DNA of 64,000 nt, taken from positions 71,803,697 through 71,867,696 of the forward strand of contig NC_059072.1 of the NCBI RefSeq assembly GCF_020497125.1. The letters run 5' to 3'. Shown in pieces: positions 36,011-47,799 of the stretch (within the stretch, counting starts at the first letter, position 1; each line of letters starts with the position of its first letter). This stretch comes from Mauremys mutica. Its lineage: Eukaryota > Chordata > Testudines > Geoemydidae. Both the position numbers and the translations under genes were made by a program. Below the pieces are notes generated by a model, which was not told the origin of the DNA, did no database searches, and worked only from the letters and a program-made list of their open reading frames with translations.

Positions 36011-36511
36011 CACCTCCTCTGGTGATTTTGTGAATGACACTCAAGTTCCTTTGTGAATCTAGCCTCTCCTTCCTTCCCCCAAATCTTTTGGCTGAAACTA
36101 TTCAGTGACTTCGACATGAAGTCATGACTCGTTTCAGTGGACCTGAAGCTGCATTTTCAGCAAATTAACTATTTGTCCAAAATGTTTTGCCCAGCTCTGT
36201 TGATTTTCTTGTTAACTGAAGAACCTCAGCAATCCTTACTAGTGGCCGGGAGGCAAGTTATGGGTTAGCTAAATGAGAAAATTAGCAAGAGAACAAACAT
36301 GATTAAAAAGAAATTAAATATACCACATTAAAAATGTGTTTTGTTCTCTCTTTTGACAAGTGCAGTTTACAATAGTTTAATTATTTACTATAATACTTCA
36401 AAGCATGGAAGGAAATGTCCTGTAATATATTTTGTAGAAGCAAGAAGTCTTTAAAATATGACAAGTTACCATAGCACTTTGCAATGAAATAACTGATTGA
36501 GAAGTCTGGTG
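36011..36511. other. No recognised feature
   Basis: Unremarkable sequence, no supported gene. Confidence 0.45.
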
Positions 36512-36521
36512 AGACTAGCAT

Positions 36522-36645
36522 AGGACGACCAGATGTCCCGATTTTATAGGGACAATTCCGATTTTGGGGTCTTTTTCTTAGGTTCCTATTTCCCCCCCCA
36601 CACACACCCTGTCCAAATTTTTCACACTTGCTGTCTGGTCACCCT
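36522..36645. mobile_element. MITE, 124 bp, with 10-bp flanking direct repeat
   Basis: Inverted ends AGGACGACCAGATG and CTGGTCACCCT surround a short interior (ATAGGGACAATTCCGATTTT, then a C-run and TGTCCAAATTTTTCACACTT). The perfect direct repeat AGACTAGCAT lies immediately outside both ends (36512-36521 and 36646-36655). Known as an abundant reptile MITE type; superfamily uncertain because a 10-bp duplication is longer than the hAT norm of 8. Confidence 0.8.
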
Positions 36646-36655
36646 AGACTAGCAT

Positions 36656-36809
36656 GCAATTTATGAACATTATTTTGTTTTGGGGTTAGAAAAACAAGAA
36701 CTGGTCAAGTTCTGCTATATATAGTAAAAAAAATTAATACCGTGTAGTATCTATATGGGAGTTAGTTTAATTTTTTAGAACCCTGAAATAGTTGACGTCT
36801 TAAAATGTT
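36656..36809. other. Spacer, no recognised feature
   Basis: About 150 bases of AT-rich DNA. Confidence 0.4.
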
Positions 36810-37200
36810 AGGAGTACTTGTGGCACCTTGGAGACTAACACATTTAGTGTAGCCTAAGCTTTCGTGGGCTACAGCTCACTTCATCGGATGCATGTAGTGG
36901 AAAATACAGAAGGCAGATATAAATATACACAGGGAACATGAAACAATGGGTGTTACCATACACATTATAAGGAGAGTGATCAGTTAAGGTGAGCTATTAT
37001 CAGCAGGAGAGAAAAATAACTGTAGTGGTAATGAAAATGGCCCATTTCCAGCACTTGACAAGGAGATATAAGGAACTGGGGGCATGGTGGGAGATAAGCA
37101 TGAGGAAATAGTTTTACTTTGTGTAATGGCCCTGTCAGTTAAATAAGCCATAATATCAAAGTTTAATTTTGATAATGATTTTGTTGAAGAATGCACCCTT
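36810..37200 (-). mobile_element. Penelope-like element fragment with hammerhead-like motif
   Basis: On the minus strand: CCGATGA (36887-36881), stem arms GTGAGC and GCCCAC (36879-36874, 36869-36864) and GAAA (36863-36860). Then follows a short stem III (GC, loop, GC) and an AAGGTGCCACAAGTACTCC tail reaching 36811. The same layout occurs in the plus-strand copy at 21966-22085. From 36905 to 37200 lies sequence in the repeat's upstream part (GATCAGTTAAGGTGAGCTAT, CAGCAGGAGAG, GGCCCATTTCCAG). Probably the terminal repeat of a Penelope-like retroelement; no coding region for the RT/GIY-YIG protein is present. Confidence 0.65.
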
Positions 37201-38614
37201 GGACACCAATAATCATCACGGTGCCCTTAACACTTGCTGTGACCAGTATTTTAAATAAGTCAGTTTGTTTGGGACCCATGCGGCCTCTAGTTTAAAATGT
37301 TCCTTGTGTTTGGGGTTGGATGGCTCTCCTGTGTAGGCCAAGCTAATCCTGATTTTCAGATTGTTAATTTCTTATTTACTTTTTAACACTAACAAGGATT
37401 TTAATAATAGGGGAGTTAGATTATATACTGCCTAATAATGAATCTGTGTAGGGAGATATAATATTTGTCCAATATTTATGGAGGAAAAGACAAATGCTGC
37501 TTTTATTCTTCATGTGCTTCTCTAAGAAAGAGTGAGAATTAGTAAAAAAGTATGGTATGTCTAAATCTGAATTGAAATGTCAGGATCCAAGGATGTGACT
37601 CAGGCCTCTCACTAGTTGTACACTATGTAACTTAACTGACTTCAGTGAGATTACTTTTGATTTACATCAGTATGAGATCATATTTGGACTCAAGAAATTA
37701 ATTTTATTTAGATTGTCATCCATTCCCATGTAGGATTGACACTGGATTATGCAGAAATCAAATCATACATTTTCTCCTGATTCTTCCATGTTTCTGGGCA
37801 CAGCATACAGTAGTTGGATTATTCATGAAGATATTGTTTCATGGGTGACATTTACCTCTCCTAATATGAATGCTGCTTTGTTTTACTTCTTTGCTGCAAT
37901 TTAATAGGGATAATATTATGTTAAATTACTTACTAAGTAGCAGACATCTCTCATCTCTGACATTTATATGTGACGGTGTAGGAGCTTTAAGACTGTACTG
38001 TATGAATGCATTCTCTGAAGTTCCACATTCAGTAGCATACTTTCAGATGCTGGAGCTCAAACAGATAAAGTATCCCGTATACTAATGCTGCATTACAGTT
38101 TTGGTTTTGGTTACTGCTAACAAGATTTTGTTGATGTCTGCAGCAGTACTCAAATTACACTAAAAATTGCAGAAATTGAATAAAATGAAAAATACTCTCT
38201 TACAATCTGGTAGAAATCGTTCTAATTTATATTATTATATGGGCCATTGAGTTCTTTGAAGACCATCCAGGCTGTTTCCACACTTATTTTTGGAGGAATA
38301 TGGTTTAAATAAAAGAACAATCAGAACTATTCTGGGATTCAGCCACATTTTTAAATTGCCATTACTGGCAGAATATTATCCAGTTCCTTTGAAATTAGGA
38401 ATGTTCATCAATAGAATATTTTTCATCCAGTTTAGTCTGTGATGTCCACAGTTAACATACGGACGGAGCTTTTTTGCTCCTTCTTTGCAAGGCTTGAGTC
38501 TGCCATGAATTAAGAAGTATCAGTTCTAAAGTTCAGAGGTTACAAACATGAAGCCAATCGTGGGCCTTGCTAAAGTCTCCTTGAACTGCGTTAAATCAGC
38601 CCTTACTTATTACC
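37201..38614. other. No recognised feature
   Basis: AT-rich DNA without a supported gene. Confidence 0.45.
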
Positions 38615-38770
38615 GTTATTTATTATTTGGTATTACAGTAGCACCTAGAGGCTCAGTGAGAGACAGCATCTGCTTCAAAAACCTTACGTTCTAAATAAGA
38701 CAGACAAATTGTGAGAGGGAAGATGACTTGCTCAAGGTCAGTGAGAGAGCCAGGAATAGAACCCAGGTTT
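38615..38770 (+). repeat. Reptile interspersed repeat (GTAGCACCTAGAGGC type)
   Basis: TATTTGGTATTACAGTAGCA, CCTAGAGGCTC, AACCTTACGTTCTAAATAAG and TTGCTCAAGGTCAGTGAGAG, then GGAATAGAACCCAGG, follow the order of a longer version of the element seen at 835 and 27431. The end is MIR-like. Confidence 0.6.
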
Positions 38771-39104
38771 GTTGCCATATTAATTAGACAACAATATTGC
38801 CCAGTGTGAAGGAATACTCATTTGGCATAAAGCTCTCTTGCTATTAAGAAGGCAGGGAAGAGGCATTTTAAGGTTGGGAGTAGTAAGCAATGCACTGTGG
38901 TGGTCTGGGGTTGGTGGAACGTTCCTATGTGGCCATTTCAGCCAACATTCATTATAGCAATCCTCAGGCTGCTCTAAAATGTGCTGCTAGGAGTCACTCT
39001 GGCCACAGGATTAGGAATGATAGAAAAATAGCTTAAATATTCTTTTTCTTATCCCAGCTCAGCTGTGCTGAGTGCTGCGTAATTATATTTACTCTTTGTT
39101 TGCC
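38771..39104. other. No recognised feature
   Basis: Unremarkable sequence. Confidence 0.4.
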
Positions 39105-39470
39105 ATTTCTGAGTCAAAATGTTATTTTTGTTTCCAAACAGCATTTTGAAAGGAAACAACAATTTTTGTTTCATTTTGACTTAAAATATCATTTGATTTG
39201 GTTTTTCTGTTTCAAAAAAACCAAACCAACATTTTAAGTTGAAATGAAATGAAGTGTCATTTCTAATCAACATTTTGACATAAAACTCATTTTGGTTTGG
39301 TTTTTTAAAACTGAAAAGCTGCAGTGAAACAATATTTCCCATGAGAAAATTTAAAAAAATAATTGGAATTGACGTTTTGCCATGAAAAAATTTGGTTCAA
39401 GTGAAACCATATGTTTTGGTGGGAAAACTTTCCACACACAAAATTTTGAGTAGCTCTGTTTTGTACACTC
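39105..39470. repeat. AT-rich palindromic repeat
   Basis: Dense, mutually inverted motifs such as CATTTTGACTTAAAAT, TCATTTTGGTTTGG, CAAACCAACATTTTAAGTT and TTTCATTTTGA/TCAAAATG. A self-complementary AT-rich MITE-like repeat; clear ends were not found. Confidence 0.5.
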
Positions 39471-42165
39471 TCAGCTTTGTGGTACCTCACTGTGGGAGTG
39501 GAGTGGAACAATCACGAAAGGGATGTCTGCACTCAGTGCATGCTGAGGAGGTTTGAATCTGTGCTGGCTACAAATTTGCCCACATGAAGAGGAGCATTAT
39601 GGGCACACCAAATTGCTTACATGGATCCATTGATCCAAATTATCTGACCAGGGGCGGTGTACACGATTTCAGTCCATAGATTACAATAATAGCTAACAAG
39701 GGGCTGCACTGCTGTCATGGTGCCTCTTAATGGATTGTAGGCCAATTATTTAGCTTTGCATAAGGAAGGAATACATCTACAGTGTATTTCTGGAAGATTA
39801 ACATGTGCCCTATGTGTTATTTATATATGGCATCAACTTAAAGAACTCCAGCACTGCAAATATTTAAACAATGCACAAGCTGGTGCATTTTCTTGCTATT
39901 ATGAAATTTCATTTCAGTAGAGGTTAGAAGGAAACTCAAGAGCTTCATTGGCCTGCTACATCTAGGTGAATCAGAGTAAAGGAGACAAAACCTCTGTCAC
40001 AGGGTATAGCTGGGTCTCCGACAATCTATTCTCAGATACCTGCTGCCATCATCAAACTTCTAACTTGGAAATTTTGTCTCAGGGCACCCCTCCCTCTGCT
40101 CTCTTGTTACAAGGACCCTGTTTCTAGGAGCAGTGGTCCCTGATAGGTATGGTAGTAGATGTTCTTTGAAGACCTGTACAGAAATCCCCATTCATCGAAC
40201 TCCACTCCAAACTAAATTAAGGGATTTGTGATTTATTGTTTACAATTAAAAATTAAAACCTATGAATGAACTCCAGTACTGATCATCTGGCAGGACCCTC
40301 TGTCCTTTTTGAGCCTCAGAAAGTCTTATTTCAAACCCCATGTTCAGGCTTCTTTTGCCTAAGCCACAGGTCTGATGTTTGCCCAGTTTGGTCTCATCAC
40401 CATCATCTTAGCAGGCCAGATCTCTATCATCCCCGATGGACCTGTCTCTGGAGTCTGGAGGGAACTTTCTTGGCAATTTCAGCCAACCTGGAACAAACCA
40501 CCTCCAGCTGGCAAGTCTCCACTCTCCCTCCTCCAGTGGTCCTCTTCCAATGCTGACTTTACACCTAACATTCCAGGGTGGCTCCCAGCAACCCAATGGG
40601 CCCTCACAGAGTCTTTAGGTTTCAAAGCAAGTTCTCACTTCCACCCATATATTTTACCTCCCACAAACTTCATATCTAAAATAATATAAATGCAACCCAT
40701 ACTTTAACGTTCTCCACAGTCTCCTACAGGGATTTGTGCTGTCAAGGAGGCAGATGTTGGCTAGTGAACTCAGACGGAATGATTCAGAAACTGTTTCTAT
40801 TCTGGTAGAATAAAAGTAAATTTCACAGGAATCCAGATTGCAGGTTTGATCCCCGTCTTATCCAATGAGCCCAATAAATTATTCCATTCCTGTCGCTTTT
40901 TGAACATTTCCATGATATTACGATGTATATGCTGACCTTAAAAATGTGGCTTTAGTATTTTTTTGACATCCTTGTTCTGAAAGTTTACTATCTTGGTGGA
41001 TCTTTTGTGTAGCAGTTTTGCTGAAGGGGTCTGGGTCAATGTCTACTACATCTTGGTTTAATATGTCTCACAGTATTGTAGTTTTTTGAACAAACTGTAG
41101 GGCATTCTCTCCTTCAACTCCCTACATTACCACTGTGATGCCTACATTTGAACAGTTCTGGCTTCGATATCCAGTAGAATAAAATTTACATATTTCTGAG
41201 CTCAGTAATTTCATGCACTATCTCCACATCATGACTATGTCAGGAAGTTTAGTCCATTCAATTTATTTTTGAATGGCTTGAGTTATTATTTATTATTCAA
41301 ATATGAAGCCCTTTTCAGTTTCCTCATTTCTGGCTGTCTAGACATTTATACCAAGCTATCTGACCACTTACAGATTTGTTAGAGGAGAACCATTTGTAAA
41401 CGTCCTGTAAGGCAACTGAATAGTCAATCTCTCCAGTGTTGAAAGGTGGTCAAAAATCAAGTCCTTTGCACATGAAGAGGCACTAATCTGATGCCATTGC
41501 CCTCTCTCCTCTTTGCTTGGTCCTCGTAGATAATTTTTATTGTTTCTTGAGTAGTTAGAGGCATCGAAGGCCAGTATCACTTTAGTTTATAAGTGCTGAT
41601 CTCAGCTTCTTCTTGTGAATAATAAAGTTATTGTAAGTATCAGCTCTCCTCTTCTTAAAATTGTCATGGTCGTGTCCTTCCTTTTTGTGTTGCTGCTGCT
41701 AGAAGAAAATAAATAGATAAATGAAACTGGAGCCAGCACAGAGCCTTTTAATTTCTCCTTGGGATACAGTCACTGGTTTATTTGTTCTCTGGTGCTGGGA
41801 GTACGTCCTGGCCTCTGTGCCATTGATGATAGGTGAAAGAAAGAAAGGGGAAAAGACCTGACTAAGACTGAGGACAATCTTTTTATTTCTTCTTATAACT
41901 GAGGTTGTAGCATTGCCCATTGTAAAAGTTGCCCAGTGCTTCCCATTATAAGATCATTATTCAGTTGTTGATAACTTTGCCAGATTTTAACTGTTTGAGG
42001 TGGAATTTTTCATCTCTGCCTCAGGCTGATTTAAAAAAAAATCAGCCAAAATAGTTCAGCTGTTTCTGAGAACAAGGCTAGGGAAAAATACATTGTTTTA
42101 AATTAAAGTTAAAGTTGAAGTTAAAACAATTGTGGCAACTTTTTCTTTGAGAAGATCTCCATACC
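39471..42165. other. No recognised gene; possible unclassified repeat
   Basis: The part 40000-40870 and the part 41000-41920 have somewhat more even composition than the surroundings and could be parts of a retroelement or long terminal repeat on the minus strand. I could not identify coding motifs, a primer-binding site or repeated ends. Open frames at 40266-40556 and 41368-41580 have no recognisable domain. Confidence 0.4.
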
Positions 42166-42470
42166 TTCATAGACTCCAAGGCCCGAAGGGACCATTGTGA
42201 TCATCTAGTCCGAGCTCCAGTATAACACAGATGATAGAATTTCCCCAAAATAATTCCTAGTGCATACCTTTTAGCAAAAACACCCTATCTTGATTTAAAA
42301 CTTGTCAGTGATGGAAAATCCACCACAAGCGTTGGCAAATTGTTCCAATGGTTAATTACTCTTGTTAAAAAATTATGCCTTATTTCCAATCTGAATTTGT
42401 CTAGCTTCAGATTCCAGCCATTAGATCATGTTATACCTTTCTCTGCTAGACTGAAGTGACCATTATTAAA
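42166..42470 (-). mobile_element. Old CR1 LINE 3' end
   Basis: The reverse complement of an old CR1 tail: CTTCATAGACTCCAAGGCCC and GAAGGGACCATTGTGATCAT, with CTAGTCC at its inner side, matching the plus-strand tail near 54539 in inverse. Further in, GATGGAAAATCCACCACAA and TTCCAATGGTTAATTACT match the copy at 17163-17440. Confidence 0.82.
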
Positions 42471-42825
42471 TATTGGGAGAAGGGACTTGAAATTTGGCGG
42501 GGTTCCTGTGAAAAAGCTATAATCCTTTGAAAATTCCCTATTTGTTCATGCTCACTAGAGATTTCTTATAATTTAGTGGCTAAAATCTTTGAAAAATCTG
42601 TCCTCACTGGGCATACTCCATTCTCTTACAGCTCCTATATGTGACCAGACTTTGCATGCATCATCCCCTCACAGTGAGGGCACACATCCATATCAGGACT
42701 GGAGGGGCAAAGCTCTGATTGGGGTCAGGGTCTTGGATCTGAGAGAGGAGAGAGACTGGCACTTGGTTGAGCAAGGAGGTTGTGACAGTGAGCCAGTAGG
42801 GATTCTGGAACTGTGACCCCATGAG

Positions 42826-43144
42826 TAGGGCCCTACTAAATTCACGGTCCGTTTTAATCAGTTTCACAGCTGAAGGATTTTAAAAACAGTAAATTTCATG
42901 ATTTCAACTATTTTAATCTGAAATTTCACAGTGTTGTAATTGTAGAGGTCCTGACTCAAAAAGGAGTTGGGTGCGGGTTGCAAGGTTATTATGGGGAAAG
43001 GGGGGTAGTTTGTGGTCCTGTTACCCTTACTTCTGCGCTGCTGAACAAAGGTAAAAGCACACAAAAGACCAAATTTAATGGAGCGAGACCAGATTTCACA
43101 GTCCATGATGCGTTTTTCATGGCCTTGAATTTGGTAGGGCCCTA
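42826..43144. mobile_element. hAT-type MITE, 319 bp
   Basis: Inverted ends TAGGGCCCTACTAAATTC on the left and, on the reverse complement of the right, TAGGGCCCTACCAAATTC. Flanking 8-mers CCCATGAG (42818-42825) and TCCATGAG (43145-43152) match at 7 of 8. The interior has ATTTCATGATTTCA and AAATTTCACAG motifs; no coding capacity. Confidence 0.88.
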
Positions 43145-44084
43145 TCCATGAGGGTAATGCAGGCAGAGACTGGAAGCCAGTTGGCAGAGGTGAGGGGGAA
43201 CACTGAGATCGGGCAAGGTATGTGGGAAAGGTGGAATCATTGGGACCAGCTGGACAGGGAGACTTGTGTAATAAAATTTCTGACAATTCAAATTATCTTA
43301 TGTAGAAACAATATTTTACCTCCTTGAACCCTTTGCCCCCAACTTTCTGTTTTAAGCTAATGTAAAAGGACACTGAACACCATGCTCGATCATAAAAATT
43401 CCAAAAGGTATTCGTAAGGTATAGGTTGCTATCATGCCTTTGTTATCTCTGTGCTGCACTTTTAAATTTATAAGGACTCTGCCAGTGTGCCATTTTGGAG
43501 CCTCATATTACACAGGAGACAGACTAAGTAGGATCTGTCATGTAGACTTTACTTTTTTGTTCTTGGTTTTTTGCTTAATTGATCTGAAATCATACACTTG
43601 CTTCTTTGTGTCTGGGGAGAAAATAATCAGAAAAATCAATTGAGTAAAACTTGCAAAAAGGAAGTACAGTAACAGATCTTGTGTCTCTCTTGTATCTTTG
43701 AGTATAATTTTAAATGAGATTGTCAGCTTGTTTAGGGCCCAAAATATATGCCTGCCTTAAAGAAAAGTAATCCCATGCACCATCCCTGTGAGAGGAGATG
43801 GATATGTTTTCTGTTGTTTTACACAGTTGTTACTTGCCTGATGCACCTTTGAAGTTTCATTACCAAACATGTTGAGCCCTGACCTTTTAAAAGAGGACAA
43901 AACAATAACAATGATATTAGAAAACTGTTTTTGGAGCAGCGCATTTCAAATGAAATGGAAATAACTAACTTTGTAAGTGGTGTATGTGTTTCTTTAATTT
44001 CAGATATACAATATTGTATCTTTTTGTTTCTAGTAAATTACAATAATAATAAAATGTCAGTAGAAGATGGTAGAAAATGGAACA
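43145..44084. other. No recognised feature
   Basis: Short frames only. No gene recognised. Confidence 0.45.
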
Positions 44085-44275
44085 GGCAGCTCTAACCCCT
44101 TTCCCCAGCCTGGTGAAAGTGAGTGAGGGTGGGGGAGAGCAAGAGACAGAGGGAGGGGAGATGGAGTGAGCAGTGGGTGTGGCCTTGGGGAAGGGGCGGG
44201 ACAGGGGCATGGTCTTGGGGAAGGGGCTGGGCAAGGGTGTTTGGATTTGTGCTATTAGACAGTTGGCACCCCTAT
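44085..44275. repeat. GC-rich unclassified repeat
   Basis: Contains AGGCAGCTCTAACCCC at the left, GGGGCGGGACAGGGGCATGG and CTTGGGGAAGGGGC repeated twice within it, and CAGTTGGCACCCCTATGG at the right. Its sharp GC shift and its resemblance to reptile MITE interiors suggest a non-autonomous transposon, but the ends do not pair. Confidence 0.45.
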
Positions 44276-44324
44276 GGCCCACCCATTGCAGTAGTTAAGT
44301 TACCATGGTATTTCTCCTTGTAGG

Positions 44325-44480
44325 CCCCAATTCAGTAAGACACCTAAGCTTGTGAATAACTTAAAGCATATGAGCAGTCCCACTTAACTGCTTAAGTACC
44401 TTACTTATGCCCTAATTCAAGAGAGCACCTGAGCACATGCTTACATTTAAGTATGAACTTAAGCACAGTTTCAAGTGCTT
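44325..44480. repeat. Diverged palindromic repeat
   Basis: AATTCAGTAAGACACCTAAG, GAGCACATGCTTACATTTAA and TTAAGCACAGTTTCAAGTGC share the motif style of the copy at 9075-9180. Confidence 0.45.
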
Positions 44481-45529
44481 TCCTGTACTTGTGCCAAAAT
44501 TATAGAAAGAAAAGTAGTTACAGGTAAATGGTAAATTTTAATGGTGCTCACCGCAAGTATTGTTAGAAGAAATATCATAACAAACAAGTAATAGACATTT
44601 TATATTCATATGAACTAAATACATATAAAACAATCATGCAAAATTAATTTACTGTTTTCATCTTCTCTGTAGAATAATGGCAAAATGTGCTGTATATTTA
44701 AACATGCTTAAACTCTGGGTAGATAGTGAAAAAAAACATTAATATTGATACATGTCAGGAAAAATGTGAAACCTAATTTGTCTTCACTTGTTCTCTTTTT
44801 ACTTGCATTTGCAAAGGTGAATCTTAGTTTCTAGATTTTGGTCTAGCAATAGTTACAGCACATTTTGCTGCTTAATTATAGATACAGCTTTAAATAATAA
44901 TCACAGAGCTAACTATCCACCTACTTAAAAAGTCTTTTCTTTCATCTTTGCTGCAACAGCTTTTTCACGTCGGTTACAGTCTGTCTAAATGCATTTTTAA
45001 AGCATTTCAAAACATTATACAGACATTTGCATGGAGCAAGGCAACTCTATTACAGAGAATGTTCAGTTTAACTTCTAAATACATGTTTATATTTACATAA
45101 CACTCAGATGTTAATACAGATATTTCCAAAGGGGAAATGTTGGTTGACTTGACGTTTGTCCTTGTGTATGTGAGTGCAGGAGACAAATCTGACTTCATCT
45201 GTTAAACTTCAGGGCTGTCAGGGAGCAATGACATTTCAAAGGAGATCTCCCAGCAATCCCCCTAATAGAGGCTCTCATGGTATTTTTGCATTTAAAGAGG
45301 TTCTGTCAAGGTTGACAGGCCAGTAAGGTTAGTTTCCACCCTGTACTTTTACAAAGCAATTGTTTGAAATAACTTTCCCCCTATCAAAGATATCAGCCCT
45401 CTGAAATAGGCTATAACACTTAACTCTTACTACACCGGCTAGTCAACAGGGGGCAAGGCTGCTGGGAAAGAGGAAGCAATTTAATAGTAAATTAGTTTAC
45501 AAGTTAAATGTGGTGTAGGACATGCATAT
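44481..45529. other. No recognised feature
   Basis: AT-rich DNA without a supported gene. Confidence 0.45.
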
Positions 45530-45603
45530 ATGTACTATATTACACATGCTAGGTAGCAGCCCGCACATTCATCGAAAATCGTGTCCCTTGTAATATAGTA
45601 CAT
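45530..45603. other. Hairpin-framed fragment of Harbinger coding sequence
   Basis: A perfect 13-base inverted repeat (ATGTACTATATTA at 45530-45542, TAATATAGTACAT at 45591-45603) encloses 48 bases. Of these, 45548-45590 plus the first base of the right arm match the Myb-gene exon of the nearby Harbinger at 48083-48126 in the same orientation, with 2 differences in 44. The fragment lies about 620 bases outside the element. It may be templated filler DNA or a remnant of another copy. Confidence 0.8.
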
Positions 45604-46219
45604 TATAGTACAGTGGGGGACACTGCAATTTCATGTTTCCTATCTAATTTGCTGTCAGACCTTATGAATATTTACATTCACTCTTAAAAGTCTTATAATA
45701 CCACCAGGTAGGATCACCTGTGCCATCAGATGCAAGACTGAGGGATCTGTCCAGCCATTGCAATTTATCTAGGGGACTATTACGTTTGCATAATGAGCTG
45801 AAAGCTGGAATTTCTTTCTATATATGGTAACAAACTGGTTCCAGTCTCTAGTGCAAGGGCTTAAACACAAGTCCATAACCCTGTATGGAAAATGAGGGAG
45901 GTACAGGTAGTATGCCCCTTAGGTTCTCTGTGTAATATTCTCCTGCCTAATACAGAGTTAAATCAAAGGGATTGTTAAAGGAACTAAGCAGTAAAAGCAG
46001 AACATTATGAGTTCTTGAGGAAACAGTAGGGAAGCTGTCTATTGGGGAATACCCCCTACATGGTTCCATCCAGATTAAGAATGGTTTTACTCTTCCCAAG
46101 GCTAAGCTGAAGGTCAAAGAGGATCCAAAACCTTAAAATTACTGACACTGGGAAGGAGTGTGGGCTGCCTTGGGAGTGTCAGTGAGACATGACAGACTGG
46201 AAAGGAGATACATTCAGAC
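45604..46219. other. No recognised feature
   Basis: Unremarkable DNA between the hairpin fragment and the Harbinger element. Confidence 0.45.
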
Positions 46220-46577
46220 AAAGGCCTTGTCTACACTACAAGACTATTTCGAATCAACTTAGTTCGAATTTGTGGATTCGACCTTATGAAGTCGAATTTG
46301 TGTATCCATACTAAATACACTAATTCAAATTTCTGAGTCCACATTCACGGGGCCAGCGTCGACTTTGAAAGCGGTGCACTGTGGGAAGCTATCCCACAGT
46401 TCCCGCAGTCCCCGCTGCCCATTGGAATGCTGGGTAGAGCCCCCAATGCCTGCTGGGGGAAAAAATGTGTCGAGGGTGGTTTTGGGTAACTGTCGTCATT
46501 GAACCGTCAATCACGCCCTCACTCCCTCCCTCCCTGAAAGCGCCTGCAGGCAATCTGTTCGTGCACTTTTCTGGTCA

Positions 46578-46964
46578 GTGACAGCATGGACGCCACAGCA
46601 CTGCAAGCATGGAGCCCGCTGCGATCCTCGCCGTTTTCTCCTCCTCGCACTTTATCGTCCACCTCTTCCACATTCAGCTGCTGAGAAATTGGGCTACTTT
46701 TCAATGGTTCTGCAAGCACTGGGGGACCATAGGGGACGTTTTACCAACATGAACGTCGGATGGCCGGGCAAGGTTCATGATGCGTGTGTTCTCAGGAACT
46801 GTGGGCTGCTCAGACGCCTGCTGGAAGGTAGTTTCTTCCCGTACCACGAAATAACTGTTGTGGATGTGCATTTGCCTATAGTGATCCTCGGTGACCCAGC
46901 CTGCCCGCTAATGCACTTGCTCATGAAGCCCTATACAGCGAGCAGCGAGCAGCGTGACCTGTGA
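46578..46964 (+). pseudogene. Harbinger (HARBI1-like) DDE transposase, C-terminal remnant
   Basis: The product is the catalytic nuclease that cuts Harbinger ends. Residues from about 35 onward match the DDE domain: the GYFSMVLQALGDHRGRFTN strand region, NVGWPGKVHDACVLRN (second Asp in the HD position), then VILGDPACPLMHLLMKPYT, which corresponds to the conserved GD-x-x-YPL-x-x-x-L-M-x-PY block. The tyrosine of that block is replaced by cysteine. The N-terminal half, including the G-x-x-D-G-T-H-I region with the first catalytic Asp, is absent, and the frame ends about 10 residues after MKPYT, losing the final Glu region. About 110 recognisable residues remain of the usual 350, so the enzyme is inactive. 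A poly(A)-like AATAAA follows at 47089. Confidence 0.9.
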
Positions 46965-47799
46965 TTGTTCAGTTTCTTTACAGAGAAGCTGAACCTGCCC
47001 CTGTTTCTTTACCCAGTTACTGTTGACTCTCCTCTTCGTTTAAATACCCCGTTCTCCCCGTTTCCCCCACTTCCAAGACACGTGTAAAAATAAAATACAT
47101 GTCACACTGTTACTGAGGAGAGGTTTCTTTATTCATGACTTTTCGTTAAAGGGTTGAAACTGGAACGCAGACTGTGGTGGGTAGGGTGTGCGCTGATGTA
47201 AAGACCGCCTCTAAACTCAAGGAATGACAGGCTCCTGCTCCTACAGCGGTCTGCATTGCCGGACTGCTTGTTTCAACGGAGCCTGCCATCCCTCCTTTTT
47301 GGGATTCTGTGTGCGGGGGGCTATGTGGCCTTGTGGCGGAGGAGGACGGATACAGATTCCTCTGCTGCGTGACTCAGCGGTCCAGGACAAGGACCGCTGT
47401 ATAAGATCTGTAACCGCCCTCCCCCGCTGCAAAGTCACATCTCCCCCGCCCACACAGATCCTGGAAACCACCTCCCATACCGACCACGGTGCCTACTGAC
47501 TGCACTGTGTGTGTGACCCGCTGCTGATCCGGCCCCCGTGTCTGTACCCTGGGAAAGGTGCCTGTCCTATGCAATTAGCAACGCACTTCCCCACGCACCC
47601 CATTCAAACACAGTCTTCAGTGAAAAAACATGACGGAAACAGTACTTAACAGCAAAGTATTTTTATTACTTAAGTACACAGTTATGGGATGGGACTGGGA
47701 TTGGGACTTGTTTGAGTCCGGAAGGGAAGGATTTATGCAAACGTAGGGTATGAGAGCTTTTGGTTACTTGAGCACTCTGCTGGGGTGCAGTGACAGTAT

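Noticed and set aside
40000..41920. Possible endogenous retrovirus or LTR on the minus strand
   Set aside because: Composition looks different from the neighbours, but I found no repeated ends, primer-binding site or coding motif.
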